53,078 bases of DNA from an uncultured Clostridia bacterium (GCA_944386285.1 CALXAM010000015.1:1-53078), one strand, 5' to 3'; numbered from the stretch's first letter, positions 9,391 to 18,594 are shown. Numbers and translations are program-made. The notes: generated from the letters alone by a model not told the origin.

Positions 9391-9419
9391 TTGACAAACA
9401 GAAAAAAACACTCTACAAT
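9391..9419 (+). promoter_or_regulatory. Near-consensus promoter of the GH31 gene
   Basis: TTGACA (9391-9396), 17-bp spacer, TACAAT (9414-9419). The leader before the start codon at 9530 is about 100 nt; no riboswitch recognised. Confidence 0.75.
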
Positions 9420-9529
9420 CGAACGTAAGAACGCATAGAGTGATCGGATCTTCACATCTATGGGTATCACATTTTGTACAAAGAAAACAACATGTTTTTA
9501 AAAAACAATCAAGGAAAAGGAGTGTCTTC

Positions 9530-11932
9530 ATGTATCAAATCATTCAAACTGAACCATATCTGCTGTTACGAAACGAGCGCTTTTCGATTCGGCTTGTTCC
9601 GATCGGTACCGAAACAGTTCGTATTACCATGACCGGCAGAGACGCATTTCTGCCCCCTCACGAAACAGAAAATCTAACGCCGGTCGTTTTGCACAATACA
9701 CCCTCCGCTCATTTTCAAATCACAAATGATGCGCAAACTGTTTCGCTGATACTGCCTGCATGCACTGTGACAGTAAATTTAAATACCGGTGCATTCTCCT
9801 ATTATGATGCGACAGGCACTTTACTGATTCGTGAGCCACAGCGAGGGGGAAAACATCTCGTAGAAACTGATGTGTACCGCAGTGTTTTCTCGGACACGCT
9901 TCAAGAACAGCAGACCACTGACGGCGTAAAAGCAGTGGCAGATGTTTTAAAAACCGTAAAAGATCGTACGGCCTATCATGCAAAAGTAGAATTTGAATTT
10001 GGAAACGAAGCACTTTATGGATTCGGCTCACATGAAGAGGGATACGGAAATTTAAGAGGAAAATCACGTCAAATCTATCAGCAGAATATGAAAGCATGCG
10101 TCCCCAGTTTTGTTTCTACAAAAGGGTATGGATTTTTATTCGATTGCCGCTCACTGATGACATTTGAGGATAACGGATATGGTTCATACGTGTGGATGGA
10201 TACCGTGGACGAGCTTGATTATTACTTTTTCGCCGGAGCAGATTTCCATGCACTTTTAAGCGCATACCGTTCACTTACCGGCGCAGTACCGATGCTTCCA
10301 AAATGGGCGTTTGGCTATGGTCAGTCAAAGGAACGATACGAAACGGCACAAGAACTTATTGATATCGTTTCAGAGTATCGGCGTGAAGAGATCCCACTCA
10401 GTTTCATCATTCAAGACTGGATGACATGGGAACCTGGAAAATGGGGGCAAAAGAGCTTTGACGCAACACGTTATCCGGACCCCAAAGGATTAACGGATCA
10501 GCTGCATGCACTCGGTGCTGCAATGATGATTTCCGTATGGCCGAACATGAACGGAATGGGAGAAAACCAAAAGGAATTTCTTGCGCACAACTATATGCTT
10601 GGCAACCGTTCCACTTACAACGCCTTTTTAAAAGCCGCACGTGATATGTATTGGAAACAAGCCAACGAAGGTATTTTCCAATATGGAGTAGACGCATGGT
10701 GGTGTGACTGCAGCGAACCGTTTGAAGCTGACTGGCATGGCGAGCTTCGTCCGGAACCACATGAACGTTTGCGCATCAATGTAGACGAAGCGAAAAAATA
10801 TCTTGATGATGCGCAGATCAGTGCCTACTCTCTGTGTCATTCCCGCGGAATTTATGAAGGACAGCGAAACGTTACAGAGGAAAAACGTGTCGTGAACTTA
10901 ACCAGATCATCGTTTGCCGGTCAAGGCCGGTACGGTGCAATCACTTGGTCGGGCGACACCTTCGCAAGTTATCAGACACTTGCAAAACAGATTCCGGAAG
11001 GACTCAATTTCTGTGCGGCAGGTGAACCGTATTGGAGCCTTGATATCGGCGGATTTTTCACCACCACGACCGATGAGTGGTTTGTTAAAGGCGAATATCC
11101 AGACGGTGTAAACGATCTTGGATATCGCGAACTCTACACCCGCTGGCTACAGCTCGGCACATTCTTACCGATGATGCGTTCACATGGAACGAATACGCCG
11201 CGTGAAATCTGGCGATTCGGTGAACCGGGCACTCCGTTTTATGATGCAATCGCGAAGTTCATCAAACTGCGCATGGAACTTCTTCCTTACCTGTATTCTC
11301 AGGCTGCCGCTGTATCCATGAATGCGGATACCTTTATCACCGCATTGGGACTTGCATTCCCGAATGACCCCAACACATTCGATATTACGGATCAGTTTAT
11401 GTTTGGTCCTTCCATTCTCGTCTGCCCTGTTACCAAGCCAATGTATTACGAAAGCGGTTCTGTTCCACTGTCTGATGTGAAAAAGACACGTACCGTTTAT
11501 TTGCCGGCAGGATGCGGCTGGTACGATTTCTTTGAGGGAACGTATTATCAGGGCGGACAGACGATTGAAGCAGATGCGCCAATCGATAAGATTCCGCTGT
11601 TTGTAAAGGCTGGTTCTATCATTCCAATGGGTCCGGCACTGATGTATCCGGCAGAAGATCTCCATCCGTCGTTTACACTTCGCATCTATCCGGGATGCAA
11701 TGCTGATTTCTCCTTGTACGACGATGAAGGTGATTCCTATCGCTACGAGCAGGGTGCATACACCATCACACCTCTGAACTGGGACGATCACAGCAAAACA
11801 CTGACCATCGGAAAACGGCAGGGCAGTTTTGCCGGAATGAACGAAACACAGCAATACCATATTCAATTTTTAAAACGTGAAACAACCATCACAACACAAA
11901 ACGGTGAAGAATGTGTTGTTTCTCTGTCCTGA
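9530..11932 (+). CDS. GH31 glycosidase, probable cytosolic alpha-xylosidase
   Basis: An 800-residue glycoside hydrolase family 31 enzyme. The nucleophile is Asp393 in WWCDCSEP and the acid/base is Asp476 in WSGDTFASY; YGFGSHEEGYG, PKWAFGYGQSKERY and PMMRSHGTNTPREIW are further family landmarks. Beta-sandwich domains flank the barrel. There is no signal peptide, so it acts on imported oligosaccharides. The WWCDCSEP-type active site and pentose/hemicellulose neighbours favour alpha-xylosidase (xyloglucan fragments) over alpha-glucosidase, but this is inference. ATG 9530 follows AAAAGGAG by 7 bp; an earlier in-frame start at 9440 overlaps the leader and was rejected. Confidence 0.88.
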   Translation: MYQIIQTEPYLLLRNERFSIRLVPIGTETVRITMTGRDAFLPPHETENLTPVVLHNTPSAHFQITNDAQTVSLILPACTVTVNLNTGAFSYYDATGTLLIREPQRGGKHLVETDVYRSVFSDTLQEQQTTDGVKAVADVLKTVKDRTAYHAKVEFEFGNEALYGFGSHEEGYGNLRGKSRQIYQQNMKACVPSFVSTKGYGFLFDCRSLMTFEDNGYGSYVWMDTVDELDYYFFAGADFHALLSAYRSLTGAVPMLPKWAFGYGQSKERYETAQELIDIVSEYRREEIPLSFIIQDWMTWEPGKWGQKSFDATRYPDPKGLTDQLHALGAAMMISVWPNMNGMGENQKEFLAHNYMLGNRSTYNAFLKAARDMYWKQANEGIFQYGVDAWWCDCSEPFEADWHGELRPEPHERLRINVDEAKKYLDDAQISAYSLCHSRGIYEGQRNVTEEKRVVNLTRSSFAGQGRYGAITWSGDTFASYQTLAKQIPEGLNFCAAGEPYWSLDIGGFFTTTTDEWFVKGEYPDGVNDLGYRELYTRWLQLGTFLPMMRSHGTNTPREIWRFGEPGTPFYDAIAKFIKLRMELLPYLYSQAAAVSMNADTFITALGLAFPNDPNTFDITDQFMFGPSILVCPVTKPMYYESGSVPLSDVKKTRTVYLPAGCGWYDFFEGTYYQGGQTIEADAPIDKIPLFVKAGSIIPMGPALMYPAEDLHPSFTLRIYPGCNADFSLYDDEGDSYRYEQGAYTITPLNWDDHSKTLTIGKRQGSFAGMNETQQYHIQFLKRETTITTQNGEECVVSLS

Positions 11933-11941
11933 ATCTATTTC

Positions 11942-11988
11942 CATATGAATAAATACCCCCGGCTTTTCCGGGGGTATTTATTCATATG
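11942..11988. terminator. Bidirectional terminator, 21-bp perfect inverted repeat
   Basis: Arms 11942-11962 (CATATG...CCCCCGG) and 11968-11988 (CCGGGGG...CATATG) match perfectly with a CTTTT loop. It separates the convergent GH31 and MFS genes. The inner GC stem followed by AT-rich arms gives a terminator in both directions. From 11989 to 12167 I see nothing further. Confidence 0.8.
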
Positions 11989-12167
11989 CGGGCAAATCCC
12001 TATATCACTAGCGGCACGCATCATGTCACGTTAGTACGATCTGGCAGCTGCGAAAGGTCTGTTACTAGCTACTCATAAACAGTTTTTTAGAAATTCCCCA
12101 TCCTCAGCTGTTCTCCGCTCTTGTCTTCTTCCAGCCGCTTTCAAATATATTCTTCAATCTTTTTTTC

Positions 12168-13400
12168 TTATTCTTCGGCAGGAATAATATTCTCGCCCAT
12201 CGCCGCTTTGAGCATTGCTTCTTTTTTCTGCTGATGACTCACTGCTACTGGGAAAAATGCTGAGAACAAAATCACTGCACTGATCGAAACGGCTGCACCG
12301 ACAACAAGCACCGTCTGTGTGCCAAGTTGTGCATCCAATACACCAACAAGCGGCGAACATACAACGCTTGAAAAAATAGTAACCACAATCGCGTTGACCA
12401 TCATCGCAGTGGTACGCATCTGTTTGGGAACAACATCATTGATATATTTTAAAATACTATACGAGTTTCCGACAACCGACATACCGCCAAGTGCCTGAAG
12501 CAGCAGTACAATATATGGATTTGTCACAAATGAAAGAAGGATCATTTTTAACACCGTTGCAGAAACAGCGATTGTCATAAAGTTTTGTGTACCAATACGA
12601 CGTTCAATCCGATTTGCATACCAGAAAAACGGGAGCTCAGAGAGTGCACCCACCACAGTCATCCATGAAAGCAATTCACTCGGCGCACCAAGCGTATATC
12701 GAAAATAGATCGAATAATAGGAACCGAATGATGAACCTAATGATGACATCAGCTGAAATCCGATCAAGCACATGAGCGGCGCATGATGAAATACTACACT
12801 GTACTTCACTTTTTCCTTTTGCTTACGCTGACCTGCAATCGGCCTTGCAAACAACTGAAGAACACCTGCGACACCATAGACAATCGCCATAATCCAAAAG
12901 ATTCTTCCGTAATCGTCGCCGATCACAATACCGGAAATCAGTGCGCCTGCCACATAGCCAAGCGTTCCACCCAGGCGGATGTTGCCATAGTCCCAGCGAC
13001 TTTTTTCCATCAGCTCAATCGTGTAGCTTTCCTGCATCGTATACACCGGCTGGAACACAAGCTGATACAAAATGACACACAACGCAAGCCAGAGCGCCAT
13101 TGCAGAAATATAAAATGCAAGGCAAACTGCCGCATTTGCAATCAGCAACAGTCCGATCATTCGTGCTTTGTTTTTTGACTTATCACTCAAAACACCGGAA
13201 AGCGGCTTTAAAAAGATGAGAATTGTTGTAAAAATTGCGTTTACAATACCGATCTGTGCTTGTGTCAGTCCATTTTGATACAAAAACAACGTGGTATACG
13301 TATTATAAAATGCATGACCTGAGTAAAAGATCACATAGATCAAAAACATATAAAGCGGAAACTGGCCGGAGTCCGCCGCGGCAGTGCGCCGAAAATTCAT
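12168..13400 (-). CDS. MFS oligosaccharide/sugar permease, paralogue A
   Basis: A 410-residue, 12-helix major facilitator protein of the LacY-like/MFS_1-like group. Between helices 2 and 3 it has GVLSDKSKNKARM, the MFS loop motif, and SRWDYGNIRLGGTLGY in the helix 4-5 region. The ATG at 13400 is used because the upstream extension crosses the promoter. It is closely similar throughout to the second permease at 15377-16555. It is the last gene in the order MFS-GH9-MFS but has its own promoter and a terminator before it. Likely cargo is an oligosaccharide hydrolysed by the neighbouring cytosolic GH9 and GH31 enzymes. Confidence 0.85.
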   Translation of the reverse strand: MNFRRTAAADSGQFPLYMFLIYVIFYSGHAFYNTYTTLFLYQNGLTQAQIGIVNAIFTTILIFLKPLSGVLSDKSKNKARMIGLLLIANAAVCLAFYISAMALWLALCVILYQLVFQPVYTMQESYTIELMEKSRWDYGNIRLGGTLGYVAGALISGIVIGDDYGRIFWIMAIVYGVAGVLQLFARPIAGQRKQKEKVKYSVVFHHAPLMCLIGFQLMSSLGSSFGSYYSIYFRYTLGAPSELLSWMTVVGALSELPFFWYANRIERRIGTQNFMTIAVSATVLKMILLSFVTNPYIVLLLQALGGMSVVGNSYSILKYINDVVPKQMRTTAMMVNAIVVTIFSSVVCSPLVGVLDAQLGTQTVLVVGAAVSISAVILFSAFFPVAVSHQQKKEAMLKAAMGENIIPAEE

Positions 13401-13433
13401 ATACTCTTCTTCCCTTCTCTTATCCTCAATGAA

Positions 13434-13462
13434 TAGATACCACACAAAATTCAGTTTGTCAA
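13434..13462 (-). promoter_or_regulatory. Promoter of MFS paralogue A
   Basis: Minus strand TTGACA (13462-13457), 17-bp spacer, TATCTA (13439-13434). Confidence 0.65.
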
Positions 13463-13490
13463 TTGTATTTTTGTGTTTTATAAGAAATAC

Positions 13491-13511
13491 GGGCGGCTGT
13501 AAAAGCCGCCC
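13491..13511 (-). terminator. Terminator after the GH9 gene
   Basis: GGGCGGCT (13491-13498) pairs with AGCCGCCC (13504-13511). On the minus strand it is followed by GTATTTCTT, so it ends the MFS-B/GH9 transcript before the MFS-A promoter. Confidence 0.75.
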
Positions 13512-13555
13512 ATATCCCCTCATCTTCTCTTTTTCTATCTAAAAATGGAATTTGC

Positions 13556-15325
13556 TTAAATCTTTTTCATGCACAATGCGTACATGTACCATGATGCATG
13601 CGGAATCCATTGCTCAGCCCAACGCCAGTTATCAATAACCTCATCGGTTGGTTTAAAGATAAATTCGATTCCGTGCTCATCTTTTAAACCACCTGTGATA
13701 CCGTTAACGATACCACCCGGACACTGAATGAAATCACGACGGTCGTATTCAAAGAAATAATCGTTGTTGTTACGGCCTTCGCCCTCGAGCATGCAGCTGT
13801 CAAACGGATTCAAACCAAGCACCCAGTTAATCTGATCATCCGCATATTTTTTAAGGGATGCAGCGAGTGCTTCATCTGTTGTTTCATAGGAAAGTGACCG
13901 CGCTGCCGTTGCAAGTGAAGCAATACGTGCATTTTCGCCCTGCCACCACGGTGCGGTTTCCACATCATGCGGATAGAAGAACTGTGTCTTTTTCACACCA
14001 TCGCCGCCGATTACAAGCTGTCTTGCATAACCAAACGGATTGGAAACCTCATTGGTAACGGAAAGTTCATGCCGCATTAGACGCTCACAAATGTCAAGCA
14101 CTTTTGCTTTTTTCTCTTTGTCACGACAGATGTTATAATAATCAAGCAAGTTTACAACCGGCATACCGGCATCTGCTGCATGGAAGAATGGGCGATCTGT
14201 ATCATTCACGCGCAGATAACCCATCGTATCATCCACGGAAACATAGCGATCCATGATACGGTCTGCCATCTGACCTGCACGACGCAGATAGTCAAACTCA
14301 CGCGTTGTTTTATAGATTTCAATGAGCGCTTCCAGCGCACAGTATTCATCGAGTAAATTCCATTTGCCATCGTTTGCATATTTTTCGTTGTTTGCTTCGA
14401 GGTATTCATAGGACTCGATCGCAGCATTTAAATATTCCTCTTTTGTATAGTCGCTCGGGAATGTTGTACGTGCCGCATAAGCAAGCGCTGCAATCGCATA
14501 ACCGCCGCCGGAACGGAATGATGTTTCATAATCATAATCGGTTACTTCATTAAGATCGCCCCACGCACCGCCGCCTTTCCGCTTGGTCGGATTCCGGAAC
14601 GAGCAGGAAATCACACGCATTTTTGAAACGGGTCCGTATGCATCCATTGTACGGCTCTTTGAACGGAAGAAACTCTTTGATGGTGCACGCATACGCATCA
14701 GAAAATCTGCACCGTACATGCCTTCTTCCAAAATGCGGCGTTTGAGCATCGTATAATATGGATAGTCTGCTTCTTCAAGCAGATCGTTCATTTTGAAAAA
14801 TGCATATGCCGAAAATGCTGCCTGCTGCGGATTAAAATAATTTGTATGGCACAAGTGTGACAAATGTACACCATAGTCACCTGTTGCGTCGTACCATCCG
14901 CCATGCACATCTTGTCTGCCTTCGCGATATCCCTGAAAACGAAGATTTTTATCCGCAGCTTCATACTCACCGGTAGAACGCTGTGCTTTAAAATAATATC
15001 CTACTGCTGAAAGTGTACTGACCTCAAGCAAATTCTTTGCAATTTTAAACGGATAGGACCGGACTGTTTTTCCACCGTCATCCGTGACAGTCAGATAATA
15101 GGTTCCTTCTTCGCTGACTTCATCAAAACGCATCGTGTAATAATATCCCGTTTCCCAACGGTCTACTTCACCGCATTCTGAAAGTGTACCGGTATAGACA
15201 GGCGTATCTGTTTTCTCGCAGACAACAGAAAACGAAATGGGCGTTTCCTTGTCTTTACGGCAGTAAACAGCCTGCTTTGTATCACCGCTGTCGTATCCGA
15301 TATGGTTTGTAAAAATCTGTGTCAT
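13556..15325 (-). CDS. Intracellular GH9 glycoside hydrolase with N-terminal Ig-like domain
   Basis: A 589-residue protein. Residues 1-95 form the immunoglobulin-like cellulase-N domain (FTNHIGYDSGDTKQAVY opening) and the rest an (alpha/alpha)6 GH9 catalytic domain. The catalytic aspartate motif reads GGWYDATGDYG, with one residue more than the textbook DAGD of secreted cellulases. NPFDS and the C-terminal NWRWAEQWIPH replace the usual GH9 His/Glu motifs. With no signal peptide it is probably a cytosolic exo-acting enzyme on short oligosaccharides (cellobiose- or xyloglucan-type) and not a cellulase. CTAAGGAGGAG precedes the start. It is co-transcribed with the upstream MFS-B gene. Confidence 0.85.
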   Translation of the reverse strand: MTQIFTNHIGYDSGDTKQAVYCRKDKETPISFSVVCEKTDTPVYTGTLSECGEVDRWETGYYYTMRFDEVSEEGTYYLTVTDDGGKTVRSYPFKIAKNLLEVSTLSAVGYYFKAQRSTGEYEAADKNLRFQGYREGRQDVHGGWYDATGDYGVHLSHLCHTNYFNPQQAAFSAYAFFKMNDLLEEADYPYYTMLKRRILEEGMYGADFLMRMRAPSKSFFRSKSRTMDAYGPVSKMRVISCSFRNPTKRKGGGAWGDLNEVTDYDYETSFRSGGGYAIAALAYAARTTFPSDYTKEEYLNAAIESYEYLEANNEKYANDGKWNLLDEYCALEALIEIYKTTREFDYLRRAGQMADRIMDRYVSVDDTMGYLRVNDTDRPFFHAADAGMPVVNLLDYYNICRDKEKKAKVLDICERLMRHELSVTNEVSNPFGYARQLVIGGDGVKKTQFFYPHDVETAPWWQGENARIASLATAARSLSYETTDEALAASLKKYADDQINWVLGLNPFDSCMLEGEGRNNNDYFFEYDRRDFIQCPGGIVNGITGGLKDEHGIEFIFKPTDEVIDNWRWAEQWIPHASWYMYALCMKKI

Positions 15326-15376
15326 CTTGGCTCCTCCTTAGAAAAATTTCACCGCATCACGCGGATTTCTTCTCAT

Positions 15377-16555
15377 TTACTGTTGGACCGTCGACTGCCG
15401 GCGCAGCCGTTCATATGAAATAGCAAACACAATCACGCCTAACGTAATCAGCACACCATTTGCAATCAGCACAGGCTGAACGCCAAAACGATCTGCCAAA
15501 ATACCGCCAATCGGTGTGAAAATAATTCTTGAGAACAGTGTTCCTAAAATACCATTTAATGATTGTGTGGTTGCACGAAGTTCTTTTGGTACATTATCAT
15601 TGATGAATTTAATTAAGCTGTAACTAAATCCGACAAATCCGCAGCCGTTTAACATATTGATGGCAAGCACCAACCAATGGGAAGTTGCGAACGCAAGCAT
15701 AAACCATCGGAAAGCCGTAGCAATTCCTGCAAATAGCAGAAGATTCCGCGTACCGAATTTCTTTTGCAGTTTTGCAGCAAACCAGAAAAACGGAATTTCC
15801 GCCAATGCACTGAACATCGACAGCATCCCGACCATCCCCGAGGATGCACCGAGTGTTTCCTGAAAGTAGATGGAATAAAACTGATAATAAAACGCCGTGC
15901 CAATATAATAGACGATGTTAAATAAGAACATGCTCACGAGCATCTTATTTTTGAGGATGACCGAATACTTTACTTTCTGATGCTTTTGTCGATGACCGGC
16001 GATATTCGGCGATGTCAAATAAAGCACTGCGGTCAGCAAGAACAAAAGCGCCATCATCCAAAAGATTTGGCCATAGTTTGTACCGATAATAAATCCTACA
16101 AGCAGTGAGCACACGGCATAACCAACCGTTCCGCCCAAGCGCAGCTGACCGAAATCCCAGCGGCTGCTCTCCAAAAGTTCAAGTGTGTAGTTGTCTTGTA
16201 AGGTAACCGCAGGATTAAAAAACACATTAAACAGTACGACACAAAAAGAAAGCCACAGCGCCGCCTGCATCGCATAAAATGAGAGGAGTGCAATCGCACT
16301 GACAATCATCAGCATCGCAATAATCCGGTTCTTGCTCTTCGATTTATCGCTCAAAACGCCCCAAAGCGGCTGAATCAGTACAAGCACCAATGTCGAAAAC
16401 GAACTGAGAAAACCAATCTGATCCATCTGCATACCGTGATTGTACAAAAACAAGTTTAAAAACGTGTTGTACATTGCCTGTCCGGCATAAAACAGCACAT
16501 AGATCAAAAACATGCGCACCGGAAACATTTCACGGTGCTCTTCCACTCGATCCAT
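15377..16555 (-). CDS. MFS oligosaccharide/sugar permease, paralogue B
   Basis: A 392-residue, 12-helix MFS_1-like permease. It shares with paralogue A the opening FLIYVLFYAGQAMYNT, GVLSDKSKSKNRI and SRWDFGQLRLGGTVGY. The start at 16555 follows AAGGGGAGG; upstream in-frame ATGs lack a site. The GH9 gene begins 51 bp after its stop with no terminator between, so transporter and hydrolase are one unit. Two diverged copies next to one hydrolase suggest uptake of two related oligosaccharides, or an old duplication. Confidence 0.85.
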   Translation of the reverse strand: MDRVEEHREMFPVRMFLIYVLFYAGQAMYNTFLNLFLYNHGMQMDQIGFLSSFSTLVLVLIQPLWGVLSDKSKSKNRIIAMLMIVSAIALLSFYAMQAALWLSFCVVLFNVFFNPAVTLQDNYTLELLESSRWDFGQLRLGGTVGYAVCSLLVGFIIGTNYGQIFWMMALLFLLTAVLYLTSPNIAGHRQKHQKVKYSVILKNKMLVSMFLFNIVYYIGTAFYYQFYSIYFQETLGASSGMVGMLSMFSALAEIPFFWFAAKLQKKFGTRNLLLFAGIATAFRWFMLAFATSHWLVLAINMLNGCGFVGFSYSLIKFINDNVPKELRATTQSLNGILGTLFSRIIFTPIGGILADRFGVQPVLIANGVLITLGVIVFAISYERLRRQSTVQQ

Positions 16556-16595
16556 AGATGCCTCCCCTTCGCCATTTGCTTTTTTATCTAAAAAC

Positions 16596-16624
16596 AGCCT
16601 ATCACGAATCGAGTTATTTGTCAA
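16596..16624 (-). promoter_or_regulatory. Promoter of MFS paralogue B / GH9 operon
   Basis: Minus strand TTGACA (16624-16619), 17-bp spacer, TAGGCT (16601-16596). Confidence 0.6.
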
Positions 16625-16798
16625 TAATTTTTTGTTAGGAAACTTAACTAAATTTATTTTTTTCTTATGACATAGCCATTCATATGAAAAACCATACCGC
16701 TTATTTTATCAAAATGACCACTCACGAAAAGCATATTGATGCCAAATATGAAGTATGATATCATAAACTCAAAGGAACAGACAAGGAGGTGTTCTTCC

Positions 16799-17266
16799 AT
16801 GGAAATTTGGCAGCTGATTCTCTGGGCAGCAATGACGGTCATTTTAATTATTGTTGAAATTGCGACCATTCAGCTTGTTGCTGTTTGGTTTGCAGCCGGA
16901 TCGTTTGCCGCATTTATTGCCGCGTTATTTGCGGCGCCTCTATGGGTACAGCTTGTGGTGTTCATCGTCGTGTCGATTCTTTTGCTTTTGGCAACCAGGC
17001 CTTTTGTCCGATCGCTTTTGCAAAATCGCAAAAAAGTCGCCACCAACGCTGACAGTCTGATCGGAACGATTTGTACTGTCAAGGAAACAATCAATAACCG
17101 TGAAGATACAGGGCGCGTATTCGCAGACGGATTATTGTGGACTGCCCGAAGCACAGACGGCACGGTCATTGAACCAGATGAAAGCTGTATCATCGAGTCA
17201 ATCGTTGGGGTGAAATTGATTGTTCGTCCCGTATCCAAAGACTCTGCATCGACAGAGAGTATTTAA
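16799..17266 (+). CDS. NfeD-like membrane protein
   Basis: A 155-residue protein with about three transmembrane helices in residues 5-80 and a soluble C-terminal OB-fold-like domain (DSLIGTICTVKETI, GVKLIVRP). This is the short NfeD1b form, which partners SPFH proteins. AAGGAGG lies 9 bp before the ATG. The SPFH gene starts 13 bp after the stop, so the two are made together. The pair is thought to organise membrane microdomains or assist membrane protein quality control (family knowledge). Confidence 0.88.
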   Translation: MEIWQLILWAAMTVILIIVEIATIQLVAVWFAAGSFAAFIAALFAAPLWVQLVVFIVVSILLLLATRPFVRSLLQNRKKVATNADSLIGTICTVKETINNREDTGRVFADGLLWTARSTDGTVIEPDESCIIESIVGVKLIVRPVSKDSASTESI

Positions 17267-17279
17267 AGGGGTGTTTTTT

Positions 17280-18221
17280 ATGCCAATCGGATTGTACATT
17301 TTCTTAGGGCTTGTCATTTTACTTCTTATTGTGCTCGTAACACGTATCAAAGTTGTTCCACAGTCACAAGTTTTTGTCATTGAACGAATCGGCAGTTACT
17401 ATCAAACTTGGAATACCGGTCTTCATTTCCTGGTTCCGTTTATTGACCGCATTGCGAAACGTGTTTCCTTAAAAGAGCATGTCGTTGATTTTAAGCCGCA
17501 GCCGGTGATCACAAAAGATAACGTTACCATGCAAATTGATACCGTCGTATTCTATCAGATCACAGACGCAAAACTGTTTACTTATGGTGTCAATAACCCG
17601 CTGATGGCAATCGAAAATTTGACGGCAACCACGCTTCGTAACATTGTCGGTGAATTAGAGCTCGACGCAACACTTACTTCGCGTGACACTGTTAACACGA
17701 AAATCACTTCGATTCTTGACCAAGCTTCTGATAAATGGGGCATTAAGGTCAACCGCGTGGAATTAAAAAATATTCTGCCGCCGCGTGAAATTCAAGATGC
17801 AATGGAGCGTCAGATGAAAGCAGAGCGCGAACGCCGCGAAAGCATTCTGCGTGCAGAAGGTGAAAAACGGTCACAAATTCTTGTGGCAGAAGGTGAAAAG
17901 GAATCTCAGATTCTACGTGCAGAAGCTGTGAAAGAAGCAACGATCTTGCAAGCAGACGCTGTTCGTGAAAAGAAGATTCGCGAAGCAGAAGGTGAAGCAC
18001 AGGCAATCCGTGCCGTACAGGAAGCATATGCAGACAGCTTAAAGCTCTTAACGCAAGCAGACCCAAGCCAGAAAGTTTTAGCGCTCAAGAGCCTTGACGC
18101 ATTTGTAAAAGCTGCTGACGGAAAAGCAACGAAGATCATTATTCCCTCGGAAATTCAAAGCCTTGCAGGACTTACCACCAGTGTAAAAGAACTGTTTACT
18201 GACGTTGAATCAAAAGAATAA
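17280..18221 (+). CDS. SPFH/Band 7 stomatin-like membrane protein (QmcA/paraslipin type)
   Basis: A 313-residue protein with one N-terminal membrane helix (residues 4-22), the Band 7 domain (VIERIGSYYQTWNTGLHFLVP onward, to about 180), then a long Glu/Arg/Ala coiled coil with repeated xILRAEGEK-type heptads (about 185-255) and a hydrophobic tail. It oligomerises into membrane-anchored cages in known relatives. ATG 17280 is the first start after the NfeD stop, preceded by AAAGGGG. The repeated AEGEK codons are an internal low-complexity feature, not a sequencing artefact. Confidence 0.92.
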   Translation: MPIGLYIFLGLVILLLIVLVTRIKVVPQSQVFVIERIGSYYQTWNTGLHFLVPFIDRIAKRVSLKEHVVDFKPQPVITKDNVTMQIDTVVFYQITDAKLFTYGVNNPLMAIENLTATTLRNIVGELELDATLTSRDTVNTKITSILDQASDKWGIKVNRVELKNILPPREIQDAMERQMKAERERRESILRAEGEKRSQILVAEGEKESQILRAEAVKEATILQADAVREKKIREAEGEAQAIRAVQEAYADSLKLLTQADPSQKVLALKSLDAFVKAADGKATKIIIPSEIQSLAGLTTSVKELFTDVESKE

Positions 18222-18227
18222 TGCATG

Positions 18228-18268
18228 CACCGCACAGGAAAAACTCCTGTGCGGTGTCTTTTGCTTTT
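18228..18268 (+). terminator. Terminator after NfeD/SPFH operon
   Basis: CACCGCACAGGA (18228-18239) pairs perfectly with TCCTGTGCGGTG (18245-18256), AAAAC loop, then TCTTTTGCTTTTT. Confidence 0.88.
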
Positions 18269-18325
18269 TGGCAAAATGAACAGTTATCCGCGTATTTAAA
18301 AGGTGCAAATTTTATGTTTATCCAC

Positions 18326-18354
18326 TTGTTTTCGACTCTTTTTTTCGATACAAT
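18326..18354 (+). promoter_or_regulatory. Probable promoter of the pur operon
   Basis: TTGTTT (18326-18331), 17-bp spacer, TACAAT (18349-18354). Transcription would start near 18361, leaving a 234-nt leader before purE. Confidence 0.6.
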
Positions 18355-18395
18355 AAGATAGTAGCATATGATTTCGAATGAGAGGAGTCTGCCTG

Positions 18396-18515
18396 ATGCG
18401 AAAGGATCTAAATCCCGGCGGTTTGCCGCATGGTTTTTCTTTGGGTATGGTGTACCTGCGTACATGCACAGCGGATTCCTGCAACCATTTTGATGGGATT
18501 CGTGCATTCGGTTAA
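18396..18515 (+). CDS. Possible 39-residue leader peptide of the pur operon
   Basis: An ATG at 18396 preceded by AGAGGAG (18381-18387, 8 bp spacing) opens a 39-codon frame ending in TAA at 18513-18515, two bases before the terminator stem starts. The peptide contains Cys24 and Cys29 and resembles no family I know. The same bases can fold into a row of small hairpins (GGAT/ATCC, GCGG/CCGC, TGTAC/GTACA, CCAT/ATGG), so this may be a structured regulatory RNA and not a gene. I do not recognise a purine, PRPP, ZTP or THF riboswitch consensus in it. Confidence 0.35.
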   Translation: MRKDLNPGGLPHGFSLGMVYLRTCTADSCNHFDGIRAFG

Positions 18516-18517
18516 CG

Positions 18518-18557
18518 AAAAAAGGCTGCGGTGTATCCGCGGCCTTTTTTGTTTTTT
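18518..18557 (+). terminator. Attenuator-like intrinsic terminator in the purE leader
   Basis: A 14-pair stem: AAAAAAGGC (18518-18526) and GCGG with CCGC and GCCTTTTTT (to 18550), one G-U pair, TGTAT loop, then GTTTTTTC. It lies between the pur promoter and purE, so read-through must be controlled. The regulator is not identified. Confidence 0.8.
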
Positions 18558-18594
18558 CTATGCATACCCACTTTTTTAAAGGAGTGTTTTTTCT

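Noticed and set aside
17820..18010. Repeated codons in the SPFH gene as a possible tandem DNA repeat
   Set aside because: They encode the regular heptads of the coiled coil expected in this family.
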